Below, piece after piece: positions 8,399-16,951 of a stretch of 64,000 bases of DNA; the stretch's first letter is position 1; every line of letters starts with the position of its first letter. The position numbers and the translations under genes were made by a program. Under the pieces are notes generated by a model. It saw only the letters and a list, made by a program, of their open reading frames with translations, was not told where the DNA came from and did no database searches. This DNA comes from Kitasatospora sp. CB01950 (lineage in GTDB: Bacteria; Actinomycetota; Actinomycetes; Streptomycetales; Streptomycetaceae). The stretch lies in NCBI RefSeq assembly GCF_001905465.1, contig NZ_LISX01000006.1:372001-436000 (forward strand), given 5' to 3'.

Positions 8399-8929
8399 TC
8401 AGCGGTCGGCCTGGAAACCGTTGATCTTGCTCAACTGGCCGTAGCTGCCGTCCTGGTAGACCGGCTGCGTCTGGACGTCCCCGATGATCTGGAACAGCTT
8501 CTTCGCCGGGTCCGCGGCGGTCGGGTTGCAGTTCGGGTACCCGACATACCAGTAGATGCTGGCCACCCCGTCGCCCTGCACGGGCGGCGAGACCGTGGTG
8601 TAGAAGGTCACCACCCCGACCTTCGCCTGGTTCGGCCCGTTCGGATCGTGCAGCTCCCACGCACCGGAGACCGTCGAGTCCGAGGTGTTCGACGTCACGG
8701 TCAGCGACATGTCGTCGTTGAACTGGACGGCCGACACCCCGAGCCACTTGCTGATCACGTCGTCGAACTGGAACGCCCGCGCCGGATACGTGTAGTCCGC
8801 GACGTTGCCGCCGCACTGCCCTGCCGCTCGCGTCGCCGCCTGCGCCGTACCGGTCTGCGCGAGCGTCCCCGCCGCAGCGAGCAGTACCACCACGGCGGCC
8901 GTCCGCCTACGGGCCCCTATGTGCTTCAT
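8399..8929 (-). CDS. small secreted protein of unknown function
   Basis: A 176-aa protein with a clear signal peptide: Arg-rich start, hydrophobic stretch and Ala-x-Ala region ending near TAQA at residues 28-31. The mature part is polar with many beta-prone Thr, Val and Tyr residues, and has two cysteines (QCGGNV and YPNCNP) that could form one disulphide. It suggests a small beta-rich extracellular protein, but I recognise no family. The ATG at 8929 has an AAGGGAA site about 10 nt upstream. It stands alone and is convergent with the tyrosinase. Confidence 0.7.
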   Translation of the reverse strand: MKHIGARRRTAAVVVLLAAAGTLAQTGTAQAATRAAGQCGGNVADYTYPARAFQFDDVISKWLGVSAVQFNDDMSLTVTSNTSDSTVSGAWELHDPNGPNQAKVGVVTFYTTVSPPVQGDGVASIYWYVGYPNCNPTAADPAKKLFQIIGDVQTQPVYQDGSYGQLSKINGFQADR

Positions 8930-9133
8930 GTGTCCGAATTCCCTTGCTCGATCGATCAGTTCGCCGGCGAATCACCGGCGGAACCAACCTGCCCAGCCGC
9001 CACGAGAACCCGCAACCACCCAGCACCGAACGGCCGATCGGGCATCCACGAACGGAGTCCCCGTCCCCGCCGCCTCCCTCGACCCGCCCCGGCTCGACCG
9101 CCTCCCCTTCCGGCGGGACGGACACGTCGATGC

Positions 9134-9901
9134 TCAGACCGGCACGGCACCTGCCTGGCGGAGGCGTTCCAGGACCAGTTCGACCAGTTCGGGCGCGTCG
9201 CCCAGCGGCTGGGAGACACCGACCACGCCGGCCGCGGTCGAGGCCTCGACGGTCTCGCGGTACAGCACGCCGGATGCGAGGCAGTAGGACGCGACCGCGA
9301 TCCGGCGGGCCCCGGCACGGCGCAGCTCCTCCGCCGCCTCGCCGGGGGTCGGCGTGGAGGTCGCCGCGAAAGCGGCCCGGCACGGCAGGCCGAGGTCCGT
9401 ACCCAGCGCGGACGCCATGGCGGCCACCTCGGCATACGCGCCGGCGTCGGTGCTGCCCGTCGCCACCAGCACCACCGCGTCGAACTCGACGTCCAGCTCG
9501 GCGAGGCGGCGGCGCAACGCCGCGACCAGCCGCTTGTCGGGCTCGCCGGTCGTACCGCCCAGCACCGGCGTCACGAGCGGCGCCCGGCCCAGCGGGTCGG
9601 ACAGCGCCTTGGGCAGGTCCACCCGCGAGTGAAAGGCCGAGCTCAGCAGCAGCAGCGGCACCACGGCCACCTGCTCGTGCCCGGCTTCGGCGAGCGTGCT
9701 CAGCGCCTGACGGGCCCTGGGGCGGGTGTGCCGGAGGTACGCGACTTCGACCCGGCCCGCCCAGGAGGACCCGACCGCGCGGGCGAGCGCGCGGGTGTAC
9801 TCCTTCGCCTCGGGGACGCGGCTGCCGTGCGCCAGCAGCAGCAGCGCACTCGGAGCCGCCGGCCGGGCGACTGGTCGGGGCGTCTCGATCGCGTCGGTCA
9901 C
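9134..9901 (-). CDS. sirohydrochlorin chelatase (CbiX/SirB family)
   Basis: A 255-aa two-lobe class II chelatase that inserts Fe2+ (siroheme) or Co2+ (cobalamin) into sirohydrochlorin. The metal-binding histidines are H25 in LLAHGSR and H91 in LLSSAFHSRVDLP. The second lobe carries ARRIAVASYCLASGVLY. The length fits the actinobacterial SirB/CbiX type, which often sits near assimilatory nitrite or sulphite reductase genes; none is present here. An unrelated spot at 59281-59373 carries a decayed copy of codons from the C-terminal lobe of this gene. Confidence 0.9.
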   Translation of the reverse strand: MTDAIETPRPVARPAAPSALLLLAHGSRVPEAKEYTRALARAVGSSWAGRVEVAYLRHTRPRARQALSTLAEAGHEQVAVVPLLLLSSAFHSRVDLPKALSDPLGRAPLVTPVLGGTTGEPDKRLVAALRRRLAELDVEFDAVVLVATGSTDAGAYAEVAAMASALGTDLGLPCRAAFAATSTPTPGEAAEELRRAGARRIAVASYCLASGVLYRETVEASTAAGVVGVSQPLGDAPELVELVLERLRQAGAVPV

Positions 9902-10034
9902 TGTCGTACCACCCTCGTCATGCGGCGCGAATGCCAGAAAGCGACGACCAGATTACCGTCAGCGACGACCCTTCCCGTCGTCGGCGCGCGGAGCACCGTC
10001 GCTCGCCGACCGCAGAACCGGTCGCTGCGCCCCG

Positions 10035-11555
10035 TCAGTCGCGTGGTGCGGCAGCGCCGCGAAGGACCCTCCCGACCAGTTCCTCGTAGCCGATGCCCAC
10101 GGCTGCGGCCATCAGGGGGAGGGTGGCCGTGCGGCGCAGCGCGGGCAGGGTGTTGAGTTCGAGCCAGTGGAAGCTTCCGTCCGGGGTGACCACGAAGTCG
10201 CTCCGTGAGTGGCTTGAGCAGCCGAGTGCGGTGTGGGCCCTCCGGGCGGCTTCTCCGATTTTGAGCACGGTGTCGGCCGGCAGGTCGGCCGGGCACTTGA
10301 AGGCGTGCAGGTCGGGGCGGTTCTTCGCTCTGTGGTCGTAGAAGTCGCCGGCGGTGAGGACCTCCGCGGCGGGGAGCGGCACCGACTCACCGTCCGTCTC
10401 CAGAACGCCGACCGTCACCGTCCTGCCCTCGACGAACGGTTCGACGAACAGGCGGTGACCGGCCGCGCGAAGGTCTCCGAGCGCCCGTTGGAGCTGTCTC
10501 CGGTCGCGGGCCACGGTCATGCCGATCGAGCTGCCCTCGTCGCGCGCTTTGACGATGACCGGGGTGTCCAGCCGGGCGAGGACGTGATCGGCCGCCCGGG
10601 CGGCGGCGTGTTCGTCCGACACCAGGACGTCGGCCAGGACGGGCAGGCCCGCGGCGCCGGCCACGATCTTGGCGGTGGGCTTGTGCATGGCGAGGGCACT
10701 GGCCCGAATACCGGAGCCCGTGTAGGGGATGCCGCTCGTCTCCAGGAAACCCTGGAGCCTGCCGTCCTCCGCATACCGGCCCGCCAGCGCCAGGAAGGCC
10801 ACGTCGACCGCCCGCACCTTGTCCGCGAACTCGGGATCAACGGTGTCGATCACCCGGATCCGGTGTCCGAGGCTGGTCAGCGCCTGTGCCACGTCGGCGC
10901 CCGTCGCCAGGGAGCGGTCCCGCTCGCGGCTCGCTCCTCCCGTGAGGACGCCGACGACGGTGTCGGCGGGCCGACCGTCGCGGGCCTCGGGCTTCGCCGG
11001 CCGGGGCGCATCGCTCCTTCTTCGGGCGGCGCCTTCGCGGCGGGGGCGCCATGGATCGGCAGGTCGGGCGCGGGCCGACGCGGCGGCCGGTGCCGCCGGG
11101 CCGGGCCGCAGCGTCATGTAGCCGTCGACGGGGTCGAATCCGAGGGCACGGTAGAGCCGGGCCCCGGCTTCGGTGGCGCGCAGTTCGATCGAGCCGCAGC
11201 CGCATTGCCGGAGTGCCTGGACCAGGGCGGCGGTGACGGCGCGGGCGTGGCCGAGGCGCCGATGGGCGGGGTCGGTGGCCACGGTGTGGATGCGCGCCCA
11301 CCGGCCGGTGGGGTGGGTGGGACCCCGGTAGCAGCGGTGGACGAGGCCGATGGCACAGGACGCCAGCGTGCCGTCGCCGGCGGGGACCACGAAGGCCGCC
11401 AGGTCCGGGTCGACGCCGAGCCGCTCCCGCATGTCGTCCCGGAAGGCGGCCCTCCAGTCGCCGCTGGGCCGGACGCCGTCGAACGCCGCGACACGCAGAC
11501 GCAGCAGCTCGTCGGCGTCCTGGGGGCCGGCGGGGCGTACAGCGGATCCGGTCAT
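10035..11555 (-). CDS. GNAT acetyltransferase / D-Ala-D-Ala ligase-like ATP-grasp fusion
   Basis: A 506-aa two-domain protein. Residues ~5-150 are a GNAT N-acyltransferase (acetyl-CoA pyrophosphate loop DPAHRRLGHARAV, then LYRALGF). After an Arg/Pro-rich linker (~155-195), residues ~200-500 form a D-alanine-D-alanine-ligase-like ATP-grasp. It starts with GVLTGGASRERDRSL and includes VIVKARDEGSSIG, a metal-binding segment LELNTLP and a C-terminal helix. The domain is close to Ddl but a free-standing Ddl is about 350 aa without GNAT. The fusion suggests one protein ligates an amino acid and acetylates the substrate or product, as in dipeptide antibiotic or self-resistance chemistry; that is inference. 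The ATG at 11555 has AAGGG upstream; the ATG at 11582 does not. Confidence 0.8.
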   Translation of the reverse strand: MTGSAVRPAGPQDADELLRLRVAAFDGVRPSGDWRAAFRDDMRERLGVDPDLAAFVVPAGDGTLASCAIGLVHRCYRGPTHPTGRWARIHTVATDPAHRRLGHARAVTAALVQALRQCGCGSIELRATEAGARLYRALGFDPVDGYMTLRPGPAAPAAASARARPADPWRPRREGAARRRSDAPRPAKPEARDGRPADTVVGVLTGGASRERDRSLATGADVAQALTSLGHRIRVIDTVDPEFADKVRAVDVAFLALAGRYAEDGRLQGFLETSGIPYTGSGIRASALAMHKPTAKIVAGAAGLPVLADVLVSDEHAAARAADHVLARLDTPVIVKARDEGSSIGMTVARDRRQLQRALGDLRAAGHRLFVEPFVEGRTVTVGVLETDGESVPLPAAEVLTAGDFYDHRAKNRPDLHAFKCPADLPADTVLKIGEAARRAHTALGCSSHSRSDFVVTPDGSFHWLELNTLPALRRTATLPLMAAAVGIGYEELVGRVLRGAAAPRD

Positions 11556-11734
11556 GTGCCCTTGTTCAGGTGTGAGATTCATGGGCGGCGAGGCCGGCGA
11601 TGACTGCGTGACGCCCGCCTCGGCGAGCTTCGCTCGGGCGCTGCCGCCCCCGACGGCACCGCCCGAACCGTCCAGAAACCCTCTGGCCGTGGTCGGCCGT
11701 TGGTGCCTGCCGCCGTGAGGGAGCCGGAATTGCG

Positions 11735-11771
11735 TCGGTGGGGTCCAGCCGCCTGCCGGACCCCACCGACT
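11735..11771. terminator. intrinsic terminator downstream of the 106-aa gene
   Basis: Perfect 13-bp inverted repeat (11735-11747 and 11759-11771, GTCGGTGGGGTCC) with an 11-nt loop. It lies downstream, in the minus sense, of the gene at 11847-12167. Confidence 0.7.
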
Positions 11772-11846
11772 TCAAACGGAGCACGATCAAGGCTGTCGGC
11801 TGTGCTGCAGGAGAGCCGCCGTGCCTGATGCTCTACCGGTTTCGGT

Positions 11847-12167
11847 TCACCACTCCCAGTGGTCGGGGGACGTGGAAGTGGGCAGCACGGCGATGCCGTA
11901 GTCGCTGATCACGACCACCGCGTAACGGTCCGCGGACTGCTTGATGTTGAGGGTGTACTTGCGCCCCCGCTCGGACCAGGACCACTGGTCGGGGTCTGAC
12001 GTCGGCCTGATGGCCTTGAGCTCAGAGCTGCAGGTCGGCTTGAGGCCGTTCACGTCGATGGACGCGCTGTCGGTGCCGCTTTCCCAGCTCACGGTGCCAC
12101 TGAGGGCCTCGGTCTGGATGTTCACGACGAAGAACTCGTGGAGCGCGTTGCCGTTGTCGGACGCCAC
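11847..12167 (-). CDS. small hypothetical protein, likely beta-sandwich
   Basis: A 106-aa protein without signal peptide or membrane segment. It has alternating beta-type stretches (TVSWESG, KYTLNIKQ, YAVVVISDYGIAV) and many Trp and Ser residues, which suggests a small all-beta cytosolic protein or lectin-like fold; I know no family for it. The start is a GTG at 12167 (VASDNGN) because AGAGGTGA lies just upstream; the frame runs on to 12239 but gives an Arg-rich non-coding-looking extension. It is monocistronic with its own terminator. Confidence 0.6.
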   Translation of the reverse strand: MASDNGNALHEFFVVNIQTEALSGTVSWESGTDSASIDVNGLKPTCSSELKAIRPTSDPDQWSWSERGRKYTLNIKQSADRYAVVVISDYGIAVLPTSTSPDHWEW

Positions 12168-12337
12168 GCCGTCACCTCTTTTCCTTTGTGAAGCAGCCAG
12201 ACCCCTTGGACCGGCCGTACTTCGTACGCGTCGGATCAACGACTCCGGCGAGCGAAGGTCACGCGCACACGACTGGGGTGATGCCGAGTCCGGAGCGTGC
12301 CGGTTGAGCGGGAATGGAGGTTGGCCGGCTGGCGGTG

Positions 12338-13945
12338 TCAGCCGTTGACGTTCACTGCGGACCAGGTGGAGGCGACGGTGGCGGAGGCCGTGCTGTCGGG
12401 TCCGAAGAGGTCGGCGGCGGCCTGGAGGGTGGCGGCGCGGGCGCCGGAGTAGTCGGTGGTGGAGGTCATGTAGACGGTCAGCGCGCGGTACCAGATCAGT
12501 TCGGCGTCCACCCGGCCGATTCCGGTGACGGTCCGGCCGTCGACGGTGGGGCTGTCGTAGTCGTAACCGTTGATCGTCTTCGGGCCGCTGCCCTCGGCCA
12601 GCAGGTAGAAGAAGTGGTTGGCCGGGCCCGAGGAGTAGTGGACGTCGAGGTCGGCGATGCCGTCGTACCAGTAGTCCGCGGAGTGGCCGTCCTTGGAGGG
12701 CCGGTCCAGGTAGCGCAGCGGGGTGCCCTTGCCGTCGAGGTCGAGGTGCTTGCCCATGAGGTAGCCGGGGACGTCATGGGGGTTGTCGGCGTGGAAGGAG
12801 ACCGCGGTGCCGAAGATGTCGCTGGTGGCTTCGTTGAGGCCGCCGGACTCCCCGGCGTACTCCAGGCCGGCGGTGGCGGCGGTGAGGCCGTGGATCATCT
12901 CGTGTGCGGCGACGTCCAGTTCGGTCAGGGGCTTGGCGTTGCCGGGCCCGTCACCGTAGGTCATGCAGAAGCACTTGTCGCTCCAAAAGGCGTTCGTGTA
13001 GTTGGAGCCGGCGTGGACCCGGCTGTAGGCGCCGATGCCGTCGCCGCGGATGCCGGTGCGTCCGTGGACGTCCTGGAGGTAGTCCCAGGTCTGGGCGGCG
13101 CCGTAGTGGGCGTCGACGCCGGCGGTCTCGTCGTTGCTCTGGTCGCCGTTGCCCCATCTGTCGGTCTGGTTGGTGAACAGGTCTCCTCGACCTTTCGCCG
13201 CGTGGTTCATGGTGTAGGTCTTCTGGCCGCCGCGTACCGCGTCGTTCATCTCGTACCCGAGCGCGGTGTGCGTCGTCCCCAGGGACACCGTTCCGTTGTA
13301 CTGGCCCTGGCCGACGCCGGTGTGCACGGCCTCGTAGGCGTACAACTGCCCGCCCGAGGTCGCGTCGGTCACCACGTGCCGCTCGCTCGGAGTGCCGTCG
13401 GCCTGTGTCGCCTCCAGCACCGACTCCCAGGCCAGTGACGGGGTTCGGGCGGCCGACCAGACGACCAGCCGCGGGGGCGTCGTGGCGCGGAGGGACTGCA
13501 TCACCTGGGCCGCCGAGATCACGGGCGTGGTGCTCGGCACGCCGACCGGCCCCCGGTGGGCGCGGGTGTCCGACAGTGCGCCCTGCGGGGTGCGGTGGAC
13601 GATCAGATCGCCGCCGAGGACCGGCAGCTCGACGAAGGTGCGGTTGTACCGGAAGTGGACGGTGCCGTCCTCGTCCCGGGCGACGTCGGAGGGGAGCAGT
13701 GCCTCACGCGGGTCCAGGTGCAGCGCCTCCGCCGTCGAGACGGCGATCCTGGCGGCCTCCTTCAGCAACTCGGCGTGCTCGGGCAGGGAGAGCCGCACCT
13801 CGGCACCGCCGGCCGCGGCGGGGAGCGTGCGGGCTGCCGCGCCTGCGGGCTGAACGCACGTCAGCGCCACGGCGGCCAGGACGGCGAAGGCGGCAGCCGG
13901 CCAGGTGGACCGGCGGCGTGCGCGCTGGGGGTTCGTCGACCGCAA
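12338..13945 (-). CDS. secreted M4 (thermolysin-like) metallopeptidase
   Basis: A ~535-aa preproenzyme. After the signal peptide (NPQRARRRS, then a hydrophobic stretch ending at GAAA) comes an FTP/PepSY propeptide. The peptidase M4 catalytic domain has the zinc site HEMIHG around residues 348-352 and the third ligand in GGLNEATSDIFG. The M4 C-terminal helical domain contains the catalytic histidine region (VDAELIWYRALT). It is a calcium- and zinc-dependent extracellular endoprotease. The start is uncertain: a TTG at 13945 sits 6 nt after GAGGAG and leads directly into the signal peptide; a GTG at 13987 has no such site. It lies ~90 nt downstream of the decarboxylase-like gene on the same strand. 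Confidence 0.9.
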   Translation of the reverse strand: MRSTNPQRARRRSTWPAAAFAVLAAVALTCVQPAGAAARTLPAAAGGAEVRLSLPEHAELLKEAARIAVSTAEALHLDPREALLPSDVARDEDGTVHFRYNRTFVELPVLGGDLIVHRTPQGALSDTRAHRGPVGVPSTTPVISAAQVMQSLRATTPPRLVVWSAARTPSLAWESVLEATQADGTPSERHVVTDATSGGQLYAYEAVHTGVGQGQYNGTVSLGTTHTALGYEMNDAVRGGQKTYTMNHAAKGRGDLFTNQTDRWGNGDQSNDETAGVDAHYGAAQTWDYLQDVHGRTGIRGDGIGAYSRVHAGSNYTNAFWSDKCFCMTYGDGPGNAKPLTELDVAAHEMIHGLTAATAGLEYAGESGGLNEATSDIFGTAVSFHADNPHDVPGYLMGKHLDLDGKGTPLRYLDRPSKDGHSADYWYDGIADLDVHYSSGPANHFFYLLAEGSGPKTINGYDYDSPTVDGRTVTGIGRVDAELIWYRALTVYMTSTTDYSGARAATLQAAADLFGPDSTASATVASTWSAVNVNG

Positions 13946-14032
13946 CAGGGGCTCCTCGGTGTACGCAGTCGTGGCGGATCGGGGCACCGCGACGCCGGCC
14001 GGGCGGTCGGGCCCGGCCGGCGCGTCACGACG

Positions 14033-15292
14033 TCAACCCGCGTTGGCGATAGGGGAGTTGGTGTCGACCTGGGGGTCGTCATCGGGGTCGACGTCGTCGC
14101 TCGGCTCGACCGTGGGCTCCGCGCCGCTGCCCGGCTCGAACGCCATGAAGTGGGTGGATCCGCCGTAGCTGAAGTAGCCGAGCTCGTCACCCTTCCGCAC
14201 CTCCTGGTCCTTGCGGACCGTGGGCGTGACCGAGGAGACCTCACTGATGCCGACAGCGGCCAGGCAGACCGTCCCGATCCGGGGCGCGGTGCTCTCGATG
14301 AACACCAGAGCACGCGTGCTGGACGCCGCCGCTCCGCCGAACGAGACCCCCTTGGGCACGGGACCCGCCCCGTCCAGCCCGGCTGTGCCGAACACCAGGC
14401 CGGGGACGATCTCCACGTGCCGCACCACGCCGTCGACCGGCGCGTGCCAGCGGTGGTAGCCGGTGGCGGGGAGCACCATCTGCAGGACGTCGCCGCCGAC
14501 GAAACGGTCCGTGTAGGAACTGTTGTCGAGGGTCTCGGCCAGGGAGAAGACCTGGCCCTTGAGGGTGAACCCGGCGTTCTCCGCCACCTTCCGCTCGTGG
14601 CGCACCAAGGTGCCGTCGCTCGGCGCGAGGATCGCCGTGGGGTCGGTGGAGACCGGTCGGGCCCCGGGCTTGAACCTGCGGTGGAAGAAGTCGTTGAACG
14701 ACGCGAAGCCCCAGTGCTCCGCACCACGGTCGGGAATCACGTAGTCGCCGAGCCGGTGGCGTTCGACGGCGAGCGGGGACAGCCAGCCGTTGTCCGCCTC
14801 GGTCAGCACGTAGCGGCTCGCGGGGCTGTCCAGGAACACGCACCACTCGCGCAGCACCTGCTGGAGCGCGGAGTTGAACGCCGGAGTGCGCAGGAGGCTC
14901 TCCCCCGCCTTCGTCAGCGACATGTTCGCGAACAGCGCGGACAGCGGGAAGAGAATCCGCTCCTCGGGCTTGGCATGCCACTCGGGCGCGGTCGTGACGA
15001 TCTGATCCACACACTGGAGCAGATGACCGACACCGCGGATCGGCTGAAGCTCGCGCGGCAGCTGCTCCAGCATGCCGGCCACCAGCGGCTGGACGCTCCC
15101 GTCGGTCTCGATCAGTTTCGCCATCGCCGCAACAGCCGGGCTGTGCGGCTCCGTTCGGCTCTGCGCCCGGCCCGCGAGGTCGACCAGCCAGGCATCGACG
15201 GCCCGGCGGTCCTTCGGCAGATACCCGGCGACCCTCCCGAACGAGGTGCGGTAGCGGGCATCGGTCAACGCGCCCGTGAGATCGCCGAGCAT
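14033..15292 (-). CDS. phosphatidylserine decarboxylase homologue, PsiD-like
   Basis: A 419-aa protein. The N-terminal ~170 residues match the PSD-associated domain found in the fungal tryptophan decarboxylase PsiD. The C-terminal part is a phosphatidylserine-decarboxylase fold with NDFFHRRFKPG, ILAPSDGTL, the histidine segment YHRWHAPVDG and the self-cleavage site YGGSTHF, where the Ser should become the pyruvoyl group. Housekeeping Psd has LGST there and a membrane helix, which is missing here, so this is probably a soluble decarboxylase acting on a free amino acid or a modified lipid. The C-terminus is acidic (DDVDPDDDP). The ATG at 15292 has GGAGG 5 nt upstream, inside the codons that follow an earlier ATG at 15304. 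Confidence 0.8.
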   Translation of the reverse strand: MLGDLTGALTDARYRTSFGRVAGYLPKDRRAVDAWLVDLAGRAQSRTEPHSPAVAAMAKLIETDGSVQPLVAGMLEQLPRELQPIRGVGHLLQCVDQIVTTAPEWHAKPEERILFPLSALFANMSLTKAGESLLRTPAFNSALQQVLREWCVFLDSPASRYVLTEADNGWLSPLAVERHRLGDYVIPDRGAEHWGFASFNDFFHRRFKPGARPVSTDPTAILAPSDGTLVRHERKVAENAGFTLKGQVFSLAETLDNSSYTDRFVGGDVLQMVLPATGYHRWHAPVDGVVRHVEIVPGLVFGTAGLDGAGPVPKGVSFGGAAASSTRALVFIESTAPRIGTVCLAAVGISEVSSVTPTVRKDQEVRKGDELGYFSYGGSTHFMAFEPGSGAEPTVEPSDDVDPDDDPQVDTNSPIANAG

Positions 15293-15713
15293 GATTTCCT
15301 CCATCGGTCTTCGATCGATGACATCCAGCAGAGCCCCTGGACACTCTCGGCCACTCCCGCCCGATCAATGGGCAAGGAAACGCGACCCGTTGCCAAAGAA
15401 CCCGAACGGATGACGGCCATGAACGATCGGCGCAGCCGATGTGCGCACACTGAACGGCCTTCGAATTTCCGTGACGATGCCATGTCCCGACTCCGCGAAA
15501 CCCTCGAACGGGCCACGCCGGATCCTGGATCGCCACCGAGCTGCCCAAGATCATGAACGCGACCGTCTCGGCCCCCACACCAGTGCCCCGCGAGCTGTTG
15601 CGGAAGCGTGTGCGTCGTACGGGCGGCCTATCGGGTGGACGGCCCGCGCGGGCGGGAGTGTCGCGGCCGGTCTGTCGGACCGGGTGCCCCAGTCTCGTCC
15701 CCACAAGGAGGCG
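15293..15713. other. divergent intergenic region
   Basis: It lies between the decarboxylase-like gene (minus) and the cupredoxin gene (plus). It is somewhat less GC-rich than its surroundings near 15305-15480. I see no convincing ORF, hairpin or -35/-10 pair except the AAGGAGG site at 15704-15711. Confidence 0.45.
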
Positions 15714-16214
15714 ATGACCATGACCCCCGTACGCCGACCCCGGCTTCTCACCCGCGCCACTGTGCTGGCGGCCCTCGCACTGGCCGCCGTCACGGGGTGC
15801 AGCAGCAGCGGCAAGTCCCCCGCCACGGGGAGCAGCCCCACCGGTGCCGCCGGCAGCGGGCAGGCGGGAACCGTCACTGTGACGGAGAAGGAGTACACCC
15901 TCACGTTCTCCGAGATGCAGCTCACGCCCGGCAGCCACACCTTCGTCGCCCACAACGCCGGGACGACGGACCACGCGCTGGCCATCTCGGGCCCCGGTGT
16001 GTCGACCACGCAGACCTCGCCCATCCCGCCGGGCGGCGAGGCACAGTTCACCGTCACGCTCCAGCAGGGCAGTTACGAGGTGTGGTGTCCGATCGACGAC
16101 CACAAGGCGCTCGGCATGGACGCCCACGTCCAGGTCGGCGCGGGCACGGCGGGATCGTCCTCGCCGACCGCCGCGGCCAGCGCCGCCACACCGCCGCCCG
16201 GCAATGGCTACTGA
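15714..16214 (+). CDS. cupredoxin-domain lipoprotein
   Basis: A 166-aa exported lipoprotein. The signal sequence ends in a lipobox-like LAAVTGC, with Cys as the lipidated residue, followed by a Ser/Gly/Pro-rich tether. The domain is a plastocyanin/azurin-like beta-sandwich with probable copper ligands His in TDHALAI, Cys in EVWCPIDDH, the next His and Met in LGMDAHV. It should carry electrons or bind copper on the outer face of the membrane. The start at 15714 has AAGGAGG; the longer frame from 15441 is not credible. The gene overlaps the next one by 11 nt, so a joint function is likely. Confidence 0.85.
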   Translation: MTMTPVRRPRLLTRATVLAALALAAVTGCSSSGKSPATGSSPTGAAGSGQAGTVTVTEKEYTLTFSEMQLTPGSHTFVAHNAGTTDHALAISGPGVSTTQTSPIPPGGEAQFTVTLQQGSYEVWCPIDDHKALGMDAHVQVGAGTAGSSSPTAAASAATPPPGNGY

Positions 16215-16635
16215 CCTCCACCGCTCCCCCACCGGGCACCCCCTGCCGCTCCGGGCGCTCCAGCTCGTCACGGCCGCGGCGCTGGCGGTGAGCGCCGCGA
16301 TCCACGCCGACCTCGCCCCCGGCTACGACGCGGTCGGCGCGCACATCACCCAGGGCACGCTGTTCCGCCTCGAAGCCGCCGTCGCCGCCCTCGCCGCGCT
16401 CCTCGTACTGGCCGCCGGCCACCGCAGGTCCGTCTGGGTGTTCGCCGCGCTGGTGTCCGCCTCCACCCTCGGAGCCCTGCTCCTGTACCGCTACGTGGAC
16501 GTGGGCGCCATCGGCCCGCTGCCGAACATGTACGAACCCGCCTGGTTCACCGAGAAGGCCACGACCGCGATCGCCGAGGCCGTCGGCACCGTCACCGCGA
16601 TCGCGGGATTCCTGACCGCCCGCCGTCCGCACTGA
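16204..16635 (+). CDS. small four-helix membrane protein coupled to the cupredoxin gene
   Basis: A 143-aa integral membrane protein with four hydrophobic segments (about residues 17-35, 53-75, 80-98 and 118-137), separated by short loops with conserved-looking His and Glu residues (AIHADLAPGY, LFRLEAAV). It resembles the small DoxX/DUF-type four-helix proteins, but I do not recognise a named family. Its ATG lies within the last four codons of the cupredoxin gene (11-nt overlap), which means coupled translation and suggests a membrane partner for the copper lipoprotein. A strong hairpin follows the stop. Confidence 0.75.
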   Translation: MATDLHRSPTGHPLPLRALQLVTAAALAVSAAIHADLAPGYDAVGAHITQGTLFRLEAAVAALAALLVLAAGHRRSVWVFAALVSASTLGALLLYRYVDVGAIGPLPNMYEPAWFTEKATTAIAEAVGTVTAIAGFLTARRPH

Positions 16636-16652
16636 ACGGTGCTCCGACAGGA

Positions 16653-16692
16653 CCTCCCCGCCCCGCCCGACCACCGACCGGGGCGGGGGAGG
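16653..16692. terminator. bidirectional terminator
   Basis: Near-perfect hairpin with arms of 13-14 bp (CCTCCCCGCCCCG at 16653-16665 and its complement at 16679-16692, one bulged base). It lies after the membrane-protein gene; the rest of the 316-bp convergent gap to 16951 holds only shadow frames. Confidence 0.75.
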
Positions 16693-16951
16693 ACGACGAG
16701 GGCGGTGTTCAGGAGCATCGTTCCCGGGACGAGCCGGTGAGGGGTGGCGGTCTCGGCGACCAGCCACAGCGGCACGGCGACGGTGAGCACCCTGAACCGG
16801 ATGGCCATGACCCCGTCCAGGGCGGCTCCCGTGCACGCGACCGCGCCCTGCTCGGCGCGTTGCTCGGCGTGAACCGGCCGCTGCGCCCGTCGCCGCCCGG
16901 AGCGCGGACGGCCCGCGTGGCGGGCCCCGTCGTCCGGTACGTCGCAAGCGC

